Source of the DNA: Trachythela sp. YZ-2020
Lineage: Eukaryota > Cnidaria > Anthozoa > Malacalcyonacea > Clavulariidae
Assembly (NCBI GenBank): GCA_016169945.1
Contig: JADLSH010000113.1
Location: 2,685,001 to 2,749,000 of the forward strand
DNA length: 64,000 nt
Direction: 5' to 3'
Positions within the stretch are counted from its first letter, which is position 1. Every line of letters starts with the position of its first letter. Below are positions 1-10,760 of this stretch, piece by piece. Position numbers and translations under genes: made by a program. The notes beneath the pieces are model-generated. The model was not told the DNA's origin. It did not search any database and was given only the letters and a program-made list of their open reading frames with translations.

Positions 1-73
1 CATCTTAACACAAATTTTCTCCATTTTTATGGTCATTCAATGTATGTTGGGTGCATTTGTTACCTACTGGATG

Positions 74-222
74 GACATGATGTGATATGAGGAAGGCCAC
101 TTAATCCAACCAAACAGAGTACAAGATTGAACAACCAGATCAAGAAGTGCTAGATGACCTGGACCCATCAACAGAATGACGACCTGCCACCAACATAAGC
201 TACAACAAAGTCGATTGAAGAT
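74..222 (+). other. exon-like module 1 of the macro-repeat
   Basis: This is one of five paralogous blocks in the 7.6-kb unit. It begins with GACATGATGTGATATGAGG, carries the shared core CAGAATGACNACC followed by ACCAACATAAG, and ends at a strong donor-like GTAAGCTTTGTTGAT at 223. No clean acceptor AG lies directly before it. Stop codons interrupt the block, so it is not obviously coding. Equivalent blocks are at 7681-7829 and 15278-15426. It could be a non-coding exon or just an old repeat monomer. Confidence 0.6.
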
Positions 223-469
223 GTAAGCTTTGTTGATCTTATCTAGGTTATAAACCATATCACTCATTATTTAATTACCACACCTTATTCTTTATACTCA
301 GTTTTAAGTCTAATATGCCACACCTTGTCTAAGTGTTTCAATTCTAGCATTCTTATTCAACATGGCCGCTCATGGTTATATTTGTATTCTCCATATTTTG
401 TGGCAATGCAGTGGATCTTCATTATATTTAGTTATTATTATAGTTACTCATATAGTTTGTTCATTTTAG

Positions 470-561
470 TGAAGATGCGATGTGGTGAAGACTAGACATG
501 GACCCATCAACAGAATGACAACCCATGACCAACATAAGACAATGCAATGATGATAGTAAAT
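470..561 (+). other. exon-like module 2 of the macro-repeat
   Basis: The block is preceded by a T-rich tract ending TTTTAG and followed by GTAAGTCTTGTTGAT, a near-ideal acceptor and donor pair. The core (ATGTGGTGAAGAC, CAGAATGACAACC, ACCAACATAAG) matches modules 1, 3 and 5. Equivalent blocks are at 8077-8168 and 15674-15765. No long reading frame runs through it. Confidence 0.6.
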
Positions 562-619
562 GTAAGTCTTGTTGATTTAAAACCTGGCATGTTACAGACT
601 ATATTACAATGTGATGTTA

Positions 620-1313
620 TGCACCTATCAACGGCCTGCCAGGGGGTACACCCTGGGACTTGATTCAAATTCCACCTCCTCCCCAGGAAGGATCATATCA
701 AAGTGCCCCCACCCGTGGGATTGAATAAAGTGGCACATAAAAGATTTTAAAGTTGCTTCAGGAAAAACATATACAAAGTTTTCTTTTGCGAATGTGAATT
801 CTGTTAAGTAACTGAGCATAAGGAAAAAGGTAGTCCAACAAAATTATCCCCCAGCTGACAAGTTGTAATACTATCTTTTTGCTGGTAAGGAAAAATATGC
901 TCCTGGTAATGCATGAATGGAAGACGAGTGTTACAAAAAGAGAAGACGAGAAAAATTCCTGGCAATATTTCAAGTCAGTTCCCAGGCCGTAGTCTAAAGC
1001 AAATCTTATTTGACACACATTTTAATAACTATTATAATAATCATAATAGTAACGGATAAATATTCAAAAATATAAGACACACAAGACATTTTGACGACGT
1101 TGTTTTTCCTACAATATGAACTTGCACACTCTATATATATAATGTCATGACAACCCCCCCCCCCCCCCCACACACACAGACACATTTATAGAGACATTGC
1201 GAAGTCTGTAAATTCCTAGAGGCCAAAATACGCAGCTAGAATACCAGATTCCCCCCATTTCCCCCCCCGGGTGTCCTGCGGGTGTTCCCCCGGGCAGGCC
1301 GTTGATAGGTGCA
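620..1313. mobile_element. PIF/Harbinger-like MITE (TTA target duplication)
   Basis: Terminal inverted repeats start TGCACCTATCAACGGCCTG at the left and end with its complement at the right. TTA flanks both ends (617-619 and 1314-1316), as expected for the 3-bp target duplication of PIF/Harbinger elements. It has no transposase. The insertion separates modules 2 and 3, whose flanks are otherwise alike. Copies B and C carry it at 8227-8922 and 15824-16520. Confidence 0.75.
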
Positions 1314-1369
1314 TTATATTACTTCCTTACTTTGAACTCTGATTGCTACACCACACCTTTTGACTCAGT

Positions 1370-1530
1370 TTTAGGCCCCATCCACACATAGCCGAGTAAG
1401 TTTGTATCTGCAAACATTTTGTTGCTGTTACGCATTCCGTCAACACGTATCCGGAACAAAATGTTTGCGGATACAAACAAAATTTGTATTTTATTGAACG
1501 TGTTTTGGCTTGCAAAATGCCAAAGGGTGT
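1370..1530. repeat. short inverted-repeat element
   Basis: The arms at about 1408-1432 and 1456-1481 are complementary (TTTGTATC...GCAAACATTTTG against CAAAATGTTTGC...GATACAAA). The word TGTTTGCGGATACAAACAAA also occurs at 38717, and related words with GGATATGTGTGGAC lie at 38,490-38,760, so this is a dispersed family. The same element lies at about 8979-9139 and 16577-16737. Confidence 0.55.
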
Positions 1531-1685
1531 TCCATATAGATAGAGAAATATATCGAGATAGAGCAAATAATATATAGTTTTCGCTTACCTCAAGGTATCC
1601 ACTACAACCTGTCGATTGTCTTCTCTGAAAACAAATAACATATAGACAATTAGACATGGTCATGGAGTGGAAACTGACAAACTGT

Positions 1686-2253
1686 CATGGCCAGAAATGC
1701 GGGACAACATGGCTGCCAAGCATGCGCAACTAAATACAAATCTAAGATCATAAGATGCCTATTTATAAACATTTAAACTACGCTCCCAGCCTCGGAGCCT
1801 CCCGAGAAAAGTTAGAAAACTATATCTTTACCTTAGTTTCGTTGTGAGATGTGCAAACCTGAACCGACTCGTAGATACTGTTTCTATTTTATAGAAGTAT
1901 AACCAGATATTCTATTAATGTGTTCCACAATGCAGTGAAATAGCGAAATTTCGTTCTAAAACTTGCTTGATCGCCATTTTGAAAAAAAAGATGTAATACT
2001 TCATTTAGCCATAGAATAACGTCTCTACATTATTATGAAGAGGAAGTGAGACGGATTCTGTATACCATTTATAAACTTGTGTTTTGACTTTTGACACTTG
2101 TTTTAATTGAACGCGTTTTGTTCTACGAATGTTCATTATACTTTCTTGTGGAAGTTAACGATAACTTTACTTCAATTTTGTTTAGCTTAGCCAAGCATAT
2201 TTAATTTTTTTCGGAATGCGTTTGTGCGCGAGTGTCCCACATTTCTGGCCATG
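1686..2253. mobile_element. MITE with about 21-bp inverted ends
   Basis: The left end CATGGCCAGAAATGCGGGAC is matched by its complement, with one change, at 2233-2253. There is no coding capacity. It lies between the element at 1370 and the Harbinger-like MITE at 2323, so several elements are stacked in one place. Equivalents are at about 9296-9863 in copy B and 16893-17456 in copy C. The target duplication was not resolved. Confidence 0.55.
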
Positions 2254-2322
2254 ATCGAATCCCAATTGCTTGAATCTTTTGTCTTTTTCACTGTCAGTTA
2301 GGATATGAGACAAGCTTTCTTA

Positions 2323-3165
2323 GGGGCGGGCCATTAGAAAAGTGATGGGGGGTAGACTTTTTCGACTTGCACGAATTTTTTTATATTTCCTGCTTGTGTC
2401 GAAATTTTTCTTTTACCTCTCATCCTTTGCACGAATTTTTTTTCCAAGTTATATTAGGAGATATAAATTAAAACATACCTTTAAACGAAGAGGTTGGATT
2501 CTCAGGTTAGCAACACGGGTGACGCGAGACACGGAATCGTATAAATCGTAATTTTATTATGTTGAATTTATTCGATCTAATAAATAATATAGTAAAGGAT
2601 AATGAGTGTAAGTATGTAATAACAAATGTTGTATGTGCGCTATCAATCTATTAAACCTAATGATAAGACACTTACTTATTTGCCGGGTCTTCACGATCTA
2701 CAATTACTTCATTCCAGGTTAGCAGTAAACGAATAGCTAAACAGTTTAGCTACAACACAGGTTAGCATGCGCCTTCACAGTAAAACTAAAAGTCTTTTGT
2801 CTCGATAACTAATAATGTGCGTCAAATTACGTGTCAATCAATTTCCCTTAATCATGCATAAATTAATCCCAGGTATTAATAATTACTTATCTAATGTCAG
2901 TTCGTCAACGATCCAGAGGTGGTGAGGTGTACGAGGCTGTAGGTGGGTCCTCCCCAGAAATTTTTTGAATTCTTGAGCCTGTGGCTTGATTTCTTGCATT
3001 TTTTTATAGTGACAGCTTTTTAATATATCCCATCCAGACAGAATTTTTTACTTCGCACTGCAGGAATTGTTTTTTTGCAAGTTTGATCTTGCATGAATTT
3101 TTTTTCTTTCATTTTCCCTTGTTGCTTTTACCCCCCCCCCCCCCACTTTTCTAATGGGCCGCCCC
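2323..3165. mobile_element. PIF/Harbinger-like MITE (GGGGCGG termini, TTA duplication)
   Basis: The left end GGGGCGGGCCATTAGAAAAG and the right end CTTTTCTAATGGGCCGCCCC are inverted repeats, each flanked by TTA (2320-2322 and 3166-3168). GGG-type termini with a TTA duplication are the hallmark of PIF/Harbinger elements. The interior is AT-rich, has a poly-C tract near the right end and encodes no transposase. Copy B has it at 9933 to about 10760, with the poly-C tract lost and the right end altered. Copy C has it at 17526-18353. Confidence 0.8.
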
Positions 3166-3508
3166 TTAGTTCCTATACGGCTATACCATATTTATATTTC
3201 CTTAATTATGGGTTATATGCACGAGAAAGTCTTCTATTTGTAATGAAATTAGTATAAGCTGTTAAATATAATATGTAGTAATCTTTATCGAACGTGCGTT
3301 AACCCAAACTTATAATACGCATAAATCATTGATGAGAAAAGCAAAGGAAATTATGACCGTGAAGGAGCTTTTATATATGATACAAAATCCTGCCAAATGA
3401 ACTTTTATCACCAAATTATTCTAGTTTATGGTGACGCAATTTGTTATCCCCTTATCATCTGTGGTGTGATTATGGATATTCATTATATTTCTTACTTCGT
3501 TATTTTAG

Positions 3509-3636
3509 CAAGGACGTAATGTGGTGAAGACAAGGCGACCAACCAAAGCCAGTGCACGATTTAAAATGACATAAATAGAATGACTAACCGTAATCAACAT
3601 AAGCCATGAAGATCTAAAGATGATAGCTAGAAAAAC
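3509..3636 (+). other. exon-like module 3 of the macro-repeat
   Basis: It is preceded by TTATTTTAG and followed by GTAAGCTTTGTTTAT. The opening GACGTAATGTGGTGAAGAC and the AGAATGACTAACC / ATCAACATAAG core align with modules 1, 2 and 5. Equivalent blocks are at 11103-11230 and 18721-18848. It has stops in all likely frames. Confidence 0.6.
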
Positions 3637-3706
3637 GTAAGCTTTGTTTATTTAATATAATATGTTATTGACTAATTGACTTTTACTCCTTCCTCACTTT
3701 AATACA

Positions 3707-3848
3707 CCTTTTCGATAATTACGTCACCGATAACTCGTTGGGCCGGGAGCCTCGTTCTCGTGAATCGTGAGCGAATAGCCGTTCGTCTTGATTCACGATA
3801 GCGAGGCTGCCACGCCAAGTAAGTATTCGTGACGTAATTATCGAAAGG
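3707..3848. mobile_element. small foldback MITE
   Basis: CCTTTTCGATAATTACGTCA at the left is complementary to TGACGTAATTATCGAAAGG at the right. The interior also folds back (GATTCACGA against TCGTGAATC). It is about 142 bp and sits between modules 3 and 4. Copies B and C: 11301-11442 and 18919-19059. Confidence 0.75.
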
Positions 3849-3929
3849 CTGTAATGTCACACCACACCTTTAATTAATGTCTTTTAGCTAATTATCACCT
3901 AATAAATATAGTTCATTTATTTCCAAAAG

Positions 3930-4076
3930 GATATGATTTGGTAAGAAGAAAGCTGAACAATCAAACCAAAGAAAGTGCAAGATGGAAAGACCAGAAGAAG
4001 GGCTGAAGGCCTCATGAACCCACGACAAAAATGACGATCCGCAACCATCAGAAGCCACAACATTACCAAGATTAAT
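3930..4076 (+). other. exon-like module 4 of the macro-repeat
   Basis: It follows TTTCCAAAAG and starts GATATGATTTGGTAAGAAG, aligning with the start of the other modules. It keeps the AATGACGATCCGCAACCATC core. The downstream junction is GTACTGCAGG, a weaker donor than in the others. Equivalents: 11524-11670 and about 19140-19286. Confidence 0.5.
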
Positions 4077-5997
4077 GTACTGCAGGTTAACAAGGTACTT
4101 ATTAAGTGATCAAAGAGGATTTTAGCGATTACACTTGTTTCTCATTGAAAAAGCAAAAACCGAACAACGAATTTCATGCCAAAATTAGAAAAACATTGAT
4201 ATATATGATATTACATGGCGTAACGCAGTTTTCGACGCATTTTATGCAAATATAACTTGGTATGGTTTTGGATGTTGATAATGGAAATGTGCAAGTCTGG
4301 TATGAGCGTACAGAGCACAATATTAATGTCATGAAAATTATATATGTTTTAAGAGTTTCCAATACCTTAAAGCAATTTTTCAGTGTTTCACAAACATTTT
4401 CGATTGTAGTCTTATCTGAAAACAAAGTAAGTAGAGGCTTAACCAAAATCACTGTAAAACACGCTTAAGTTAGTCTTGTATTCACAATGAAATTAACATA
4501 AGCTGAAAACAAGCAGAGCAGAGGAATCATCTCAAGCATAAAATCGATAGAATTCGTTGGATTCTTTTTATTCATTTTTTCAATTCCCATGGGAATACAC
4601 TATGCTTTGTTTTCATGCTAATGTTGGTTTCATATAGTGAAAATTTGACTTTATAATGAATCCTCTTTGATTAAATATGATAAGTACCTTGTTACTTTCA
4701 GGTAAAACAATGGAACAATTAATTCATTGTTTGTGTGCACTAAAGCAAATTACGGAAGTGGGTTGAGAGCAGCTGCGATATACCATGCAAATGAAGGCGT
4801 TCCGGTTAAATGAGTATGGGAATTGCGTTTCATATCAATATTTCTAATATACATTTCGACTTGTTTAAACTATATGGAAACTGTTTTTCGGTTTAGATTT
4901 AAATTGCTGTTATGTCCTATTTCTTTTTCAATTCAAATTTGTCAATTGATAAAAAATAGTTTTTTCATATTCTAAAATATGTTCGCGCACAACACTACGC
5001 ATTCTCATGCTTATTTGACCGAGCCTCTGGTTTAGGTAAGTCTTCCGTTTTAACAGTATGTGATATGTATTATCATGTAAGCTATTACATTACTATTCTA
5101 AGTATACAAGACCATTATTTTGACTGATTTTACTTTTACTTACTACAACATTATTTCATGATATTTTGATATAAATTTGTGCCTGACCATTAGTATGAAC
5201 ATTCATCTACTGCAAATCTTGCAATATTACATCTTGATCATTGTAGATATCCTTGATATTGCACATTATCTCCAAAATGTCGACATAAGAAATCACCTCC
5301 CCCACCAACGAATATTCAGGCCGCCCCCTCCTGGCTAAATAATTTCTTTTATGAATTTTTAAACTTATCAGTAAATTCCTAATATATTTTCTCTATTTAG
5401 CTGAACTGTAAGAGTAAAGATAAAAATCATGGACAGACGAAGATGAGGCTTTGTATATCTCAGGTATATTTCAATTTTTATGGTCACGTGTGTAATGCAA
5501 ATTGTTCATGCGTTCAATTAAGGTGGCTACCTATAATTTATTGAAATATGGAAAATCTATGATTTGGATAAAAAATTGAAGAATTTTTACTTGTTAGAAA
5601 ACAAAAATTGTCTGACTTATACAGAGCAACATTCTAAGAGCGAAATATTGTATACAAAAATGACGTCATTGCTGTTGCTATGGTAACAATGACGTTTCAG
5701 TATGGCCAATATTTTGGCTTTTAACGCACTTTACTAGGAAAAACGCAGGGTTAACCCCATTTTCCATTCTATAAAACGTTTTCCTGTTGTAAAATATATT
5801 ATCTGAACGAGTTTGAAATCCTGTAGAGCGAAAAATATTGATAACAAAGAATCATGTTTATTAATCTTATAAGAATTTACTTGTACAGAATTTCTTTAAA
5901 CTTCAGATAATCCATTTTTCCTGAAAAAATATTTTTTGTGAAAGAAAAAGTCGGGGTAACCAGGGGTTTTGTTGAGTAAAGTGCATAAAGAGCTAAT

Positions 5998-6356
5998 ATG
6001 TCCAACAAAGACAAGACACCGACAAAATACTATAGCTCTGTAGTATACGAATTTACCTGCCCTGGATGTAGAAGTAGATATATCGGTAAAAGTAGATATA
6101 TGGACGATAAATCTGAAGTTTTTAACCACATACAATCATGCGAACAGTTCCAACATATCAAATCCATTTTAGAACTTTATCCTATCTTTAACCCAACTAC
6201 ATCCTTAATACTACCAGAATTAACAACTCAAAGGTTATCGATAGAGCTGATCACTGGTCCTTATTGCTTTTTAAAGAATCACTCGCCATTCGACGCCTTA
6301 AACCTGAACTTAATCATGGAACAAAAGCATCGAAAGAACTGATAATATTTAACTAA
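5998..6356 (+). pseudogene. Penelope-like element GIY-YIG endonuclease C-terminus, frameshifted
   Basis: The reading frame from 5998 encodes SSVVYEFTCPGCRSRYIGKS, the zinc-knuckle and GIY-YIG entry typical of the C-terminal endonuclease of Penelope-like retroelements. From about 6215 the familiar continuation (NSKVIDRADHW, then LLFKESLAIRRLKPELNHGT and a stop at 6354-6356) is in the +1 frame, so one frameshift separates the two halves. The reverse transcriptase domain is absent. Only this 3' fragment survives inside the TTAA-flanked element. Copy B carries the same frameshift, so it predates the duplication. It is very unlikely to be functional. Confidence 0.8.
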
Positions 6357-6531
6357 TCTTGTATATAACTATATATCAAATTACTTTTAATCTTCTTATC
6401 TTCACTATATATATCTATGTAATGTAACCTTGCATCATTCCTGATGATGACTAAAACATAGTCGAAAGCTCGATCTATTAAAATGTTTATTTTCGGAGTT
6501 ACCGTCGTTCTATATTGCTCAATATATGTTA

Positions 6532-6875
6532 TAGCCTGTGTGGCCGGCCCTTGTTGGAGGGGAAAAGAAGAACTGGGAGTGAGGGTCTGCAAAAACCCAG
6601 CTTTCAGGATTAAACGCCCCAGTAAAGGCTCATTAAAATTGCCCAATAAAAACGCATCTGGAGTATAAGGAAAACCCTGAACCGATGGAAATGTATTCGC
6701 GTGTGCATAAGCATGCCAATCAAGACGAAGAAATGTAGTAATACATTCCTGTGTGCGTAAACATGTCAATTAATTCTTGGTGTTGACCAATCAAATACTA
6801 TGTTCTAGGTTTTGTTGCAGGCCCTCACTCCCCATTCTTCTTTTCCGCTCCAATGAGGGCCGGCCACGAAGGCTA
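6532..6875. mobile_element. Mutator-like MITE with 9-bp target duplication
   Basis: The ends TAGCCTGTGTGGCCGGCCC and GGGCCGGCCACGAAGGCTA are inverted repeats (17 of 19 match). The direct repeat TATATGTTA flanks both sides (6523-6531 and 6876-6884). A 9-bp duplication is characteristic of Mutator-like elements. The longer inner arms also pair (GGGAGTGAGG against CCTCACTCCC). Copy B: 14131-14471 with the same duplication. Confidence 0.75.
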
Positions 6876-7203
6876 TATATGTTATACAAGTTATTTTCTA
6901 ACGAGTAACAACTCTAGTTCAAAAAATTAATTTAAATAATAAATTTTCCATATTTCAAAAATCGCAGGATCACACCTTAAACTAGATCTATAAGATATGG
7001 ATCATAAAGCTAGACTAATATAAATAATGAGTTCCATCAACTGTCCATACCATGTATTCTATTTATTATTATTTACATGAAACAACCTATGAGACAACGT
7101 ACAAGTTTTACTCCTCTCATTCCCCATTCTGTATTTTGCCAAACCCTATATTATACAGTGATTTGAGGTCTTTCTAAAATTATATTGTCCACTCTCTCAA
7201 AAA

Positions 7204-7332
7204 GGATGCTATATGAAGGCAACTAGACAACCCATTTGAAAAGAAAGCAAAAGGAACAAGCTGAGATGAAAAAGAACAGAATGATGACCCATGACCAACA
7301 GAAGCAATGACAATACAAAAAAGACAATAGGT
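7204..7332 (+). other. exon-like module 5 of the macro-repeat
   Basis: It starts GGATGCTATATGAAGGC, carries CAGAATGATGACCCATGACC and CAACAGAAGC in line with the other modules, and ends at GTAAGTTTTGTTGAT. In the tandem arrangement it lies about 0.48 kb before module 1 of the next copy. Equivalent in copy B: 14801-14939. Copy C is cut off before it. Confidence 0.6.
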
Positions 7333-8226
7333 GTAAGTTTTGTTGATGTAATTCATATTGATGTAATTCATGATACAATTCCTATTTGAAATGTTGTATA
7401 AATGTGGACTTTTGTGGTGCAACACACTAAACACAGCATGCAAAATTTGAACAAAGGACACAACATAATGCGATATAGCACATTTGAAATTTTTAATGAC
7501 ATGACTAATTGACATGTGACATACTAATCAACATGCGTTGGTTATAAGGGATTTTACATGAAGAATAATATATCAAGCCACCAGCATCTATTTGTATTTT
7601 CAAAGCCCATCTTAACACAACTTTTCTCCCTTTTTATGGTCATTCACTGGATGTTGGGTGCATTTGTTACCTACTGGATGGACATGATGTGATATGAGGA
7701 AGGCCACTTAATCCAACCAAACAGAGTACAAGATTGAACAACCAGATCAAGAAGTGCTAGATGACCTGGACCCATCAACAGAATGACGACCTGCCACCAA
7801 CATAAGCTACAACAAAGTCGATTGAAGATGTAAGCTTTGTTGATCTTATCTAGGTTATAAACCATATCACTCATTATTTAATTACCACACCTTATTCTTT
7901 ATACTCAGTTTTAAGTCTAATATGCCACACCTTGTCTAAGTGTTTCAATTCTAGCATTCTTATTCAACATGGCCGCTCATGGTTATATTTGTATTCTCCA
8001 TATTTTGTGGCAATGCAGTGGATCTTCATTATATTTAGTTATTATTATAGTTACTCATATAGTTTGTTCATTTTAGTGAAGATGCGATGTGGTGAAGACT
8101 AGACATGGACCCATCAACAGAATGACAACCCATGACCAACATAAGACAATGCAATGATGATAGTAAATGTAAGTCTTGTTGATTTAAAACCTGGCATGTT
8201 ACAGACTATATTACAATGTGATGTTA

Positions 8227-8922
8227 TGCACCTATCAACGGCCTGCCAGGGGGTACACCCTGGGACTTGATTCAAATTCCACCTCCCTCCCCAGGGGAAG
8301 GATCATATCAAAGTGCCCCCACCCGTGGGATTGAATAAAGTGGCACATAAAAGATTTTAAAGTTGCTTCAGGAAAAACATATACAAAGTTTTCTTTTGCG
8401 AATGTGAATTCTGTTAAGTAACTGAGCATAAGGAAAAAGGTAGTCCAACAAAATTATCCCCCAGCTGACAAGTTGCAATACTATCTTTTTGCTGGTAAGG
8501 AAAAATATGCTCCTGGTAATGCATGAATGGAAGACGAGTGTTACAAAAAGAGAAGACGAGAAAAATTCCTGGCAATATTTCAAGTCAGTTCCCAGGCCGT
8601 AGTCTAAAGCAAATCTTATTTGACACACATTTTAATAACTATTATAATAATCATAATAGTAACGGATAAATATTCAAAAATATAAGACACACAAGACATT
8701 TTGACGTTGTTGTTTTTCCTACGATATGAACTTGCACACTCTATATATATAATGTCATGACAACCCCCCCCCCCCCCCACACACACAGACACATTTATAT
8801 AGACATTGCGAAGTCTCTAAATTCCTAGAGGCCAAAATACGCAGCTAGAATACCAGATTCCCCCCATTTCCCCCCCCGGGTGTCCTGCGGGTGTTCCCCC
8901 GGGCAGGCCGTTGATAGGTGCA
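8227..8922. mobile_element. PIF/Harbinger-like MITE, copy B
   Basis: This is the copy-B counterpart of the element at 620-1313, with the same TGCACCTATC ends and TTA flanks. A 3-bp indel near 8280 (CTCCCTCCCC) separates it from copy A. Confidence 0.75.
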
Positions 8923-9932
8923 TTATATTACTTCCTTACTTTGAACTCTGATTGCTACACCACACCTTTTGACTCAGTTTTAGGCCCCATCCACACATAG
9001 CCGAGTAAGTTTGTATCTGCAAACATTTTGTTGCTGTTACGCATTCCGTCAACACGTATCCGGAACAAAATGTTTGCGGATACAAACAAAATTTGTATTT
9101 TATTGAACGTGTTTTGGCTTGCAAAATGCCAAAGGGTGTTCCATATAGATAGAGAAATATATCGAGATAGAGCAAATAATATATAGTTTTTCGCTTACCT
9201 CAAGGTATCCACTACAACCTGTCGATTGTCTTCTCTGAAAACAAATAACATATAGACAATTGGACATGGTCATGGAGTGGAAACTGACAAACTGTCATGG
9301 CCAGAAATGCGGGACAACATGGCTGCCAAGCATGCGCAACTAAATACAAATCTAAGATCATAAGATGCCTATTTATAAACATTTAAACTACGCTCCCAGC
9401 CTCGGAGCCTCCCGAGAAAAGTTAGAAAACTATATCTTTACCTTAGTTTCGTTGTGAGATGTGCAAACCTGAACCGACTCGTAGATACTGTTTCTATTTT
9501 ATAGAAGTATAACCAGATATTCTATTAATGTGTTCCACAATGCAGTGAAATAGCGAAATTTCGTTCTAAAACTTGCTTGATCGCCATTTTGAAAAAAAAG
9601 ATGTAATACTTCATTTAGCCATAGAATAACGTCTCTACATTATTATGAAGAGGAAGTGAGACGGATTCTGTATACCATTTATAAACTTGTGTTTTGACTT
9701 TTGACACTTGTTTTAATTGAACGCGTTTTGTTCTACGAATGTTCATTATACTTTCTTGTGGAAGTTAACGATAACTTTACTTCAATTTTGTTTAGCTTAG
9801 CCAAGCATATTTAATTTTTTTCGGAATGCGTTTGTGCGCGAGTGTCCCACATTTCTGGCCATGATCGAATCCCAATTGCTTGAATCTTTTGTCTTTTTCA
9901 CTGTCAGTTAGGATATGAGACAAGCTTTCTTA

Positions 9933-10760
9933 GGGGCGGGCCATTAGAAAAGTGATGGGGGGTAGACTTTTTCGACTTGCACGAATTTTTTTATATTTCC
10001 TGCTTGTGTCGAAATTTTTCTTTTACCTCTCATCCTTTGCACGAATTTTTTTTCCAAGTTATATTAGGAGATATAAATTAAAACATACCTTTAAACGAAG
10101 AGGTTGGATTCTCAGGTTAGCAACACGGGTGACGCGAGACACGGAATCGTATAAATCGTAATTTTATTATGTTGAATTTATTCGATCTAGTAAATAATAT
10201 AGTAAAGGATAATGAGTGTAAGTATGTAATAACAAATGTTGTATGTGCGCTATCAATCTATTAAACCTAATGATAAGACACTTACTTATTTGCCGGGTCT
10301 TCACGATCTACAATTACTTCATTCCAGGTTAGCAGTAAACGAATAGCTAAACAGTTTAGCTACAACACAGGTTAGCATGCGCCTTCACAGTAAAACTAAA
10401 AGTCTTTTGTCTCGATAACTAATAATGTGCGTCAAATTACGTGTCAATCAATTTCCCTTAATCATGCATAAATTAATCCCAGGTATTAATAATTACTTAT
10501 CTAATGTCAGTTCGTCAACGATCCAGAGGTGGTGAGGTGTACGAGGCTGTAGGTGGGTCCTCCCCAGAAATTTTTTGAATTCTTGAGCCTGTGGCTTGAT
10601 TTCTTGCATTTTTTTATAGTGACAGCTTTTTAATATATCCCATCCAGACAGAATTTTTTACTTCACTGCAGGAATTGTTTTTGCAAGTTTGATCTTGCAT
10701 GAATTTTTTTTTCTTTCATTTTCCTTGTTGCTTTTACCCCACTTTTCTAATGGGCGCCCT
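9933..10760. mobile_element. PIF/Harbinger-like MITE, copy B
   Basis: This is the counterpart of 2323-3165. The left end is intact after TTA. The right end reads TAATGGGCGCCCTTCG instead of TAATGGGCCGCCCCTTAG, so bases are missing in the terminal repeat and target site. Either decay or consensus error in the homopolymers would explain it. Confidence 0.7.

Larger units (their letters stand above)
5522..6976. mobile_element. TTAA-flanked composite element carrying a Penelope-like fragment
   Basis: TTAA lies at 5518-5521 and 6977-6980. The ends are GGTGGCTACC and GATCACACC, and the sub-terminal word TTGAAATATGGAAAAT at the left recurs in reverse complement at the right (about 6943-6958), so the ends are imperfect inverted repeats. 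Inside are a GIY-YIG fragment (5998-6356) and a nested MITE (6532-6875). TTAA duplications are typical of the piggyBac and Kolobok groups. No transposase is visible. Copy B: 13109-14572. Copy C ends before this region. Confidence 0.5.
1..7607. repeat. 7.6-kb tandem macro-repeat, copy A
   Basis: The sequence from base 1 matches that from 7608 and from 15205 almost base for base, in the same order and orientation, so this is a head-to-tail tandem repeat. Copy A may begin left of the window. Its first 60 bases differ from copies B and C at several positions at which B and C agree. The unit holds no convincing protein gene. It holds five exon-like modules (74-222, 470-561, 3509-3636, 3930-4076, 7204-7332) and several transposon-derived insertions, listed separately. 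The stretch 4490-5510 carries nothing I recognise apart from AT-rich sequence. Confidence 0.97.

Noticed and set aside
2342..2551. 69-codon open frame conserved in all three macro-repeat copies
   Set aside because: It lies wholly inside a Harbinger-like MITE and begins in its terminal repeat; conservation follows from recent duplication, and copy C carries a length change that alters the peptide.
4174..4468. Overlapping conserved frames on both strands in each macro-repeat copy
   Set aside because: Copies are too similar for conservation to mean anything, no domain is recognisable, and copy B changes the end of the minus frame by small indels.
6353..6769. 138-codon minus-strand frame over the Mutator-like MITE
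   Set aside because: It spans the MITE boundary and is broken in copy B, so it is a chance frame.
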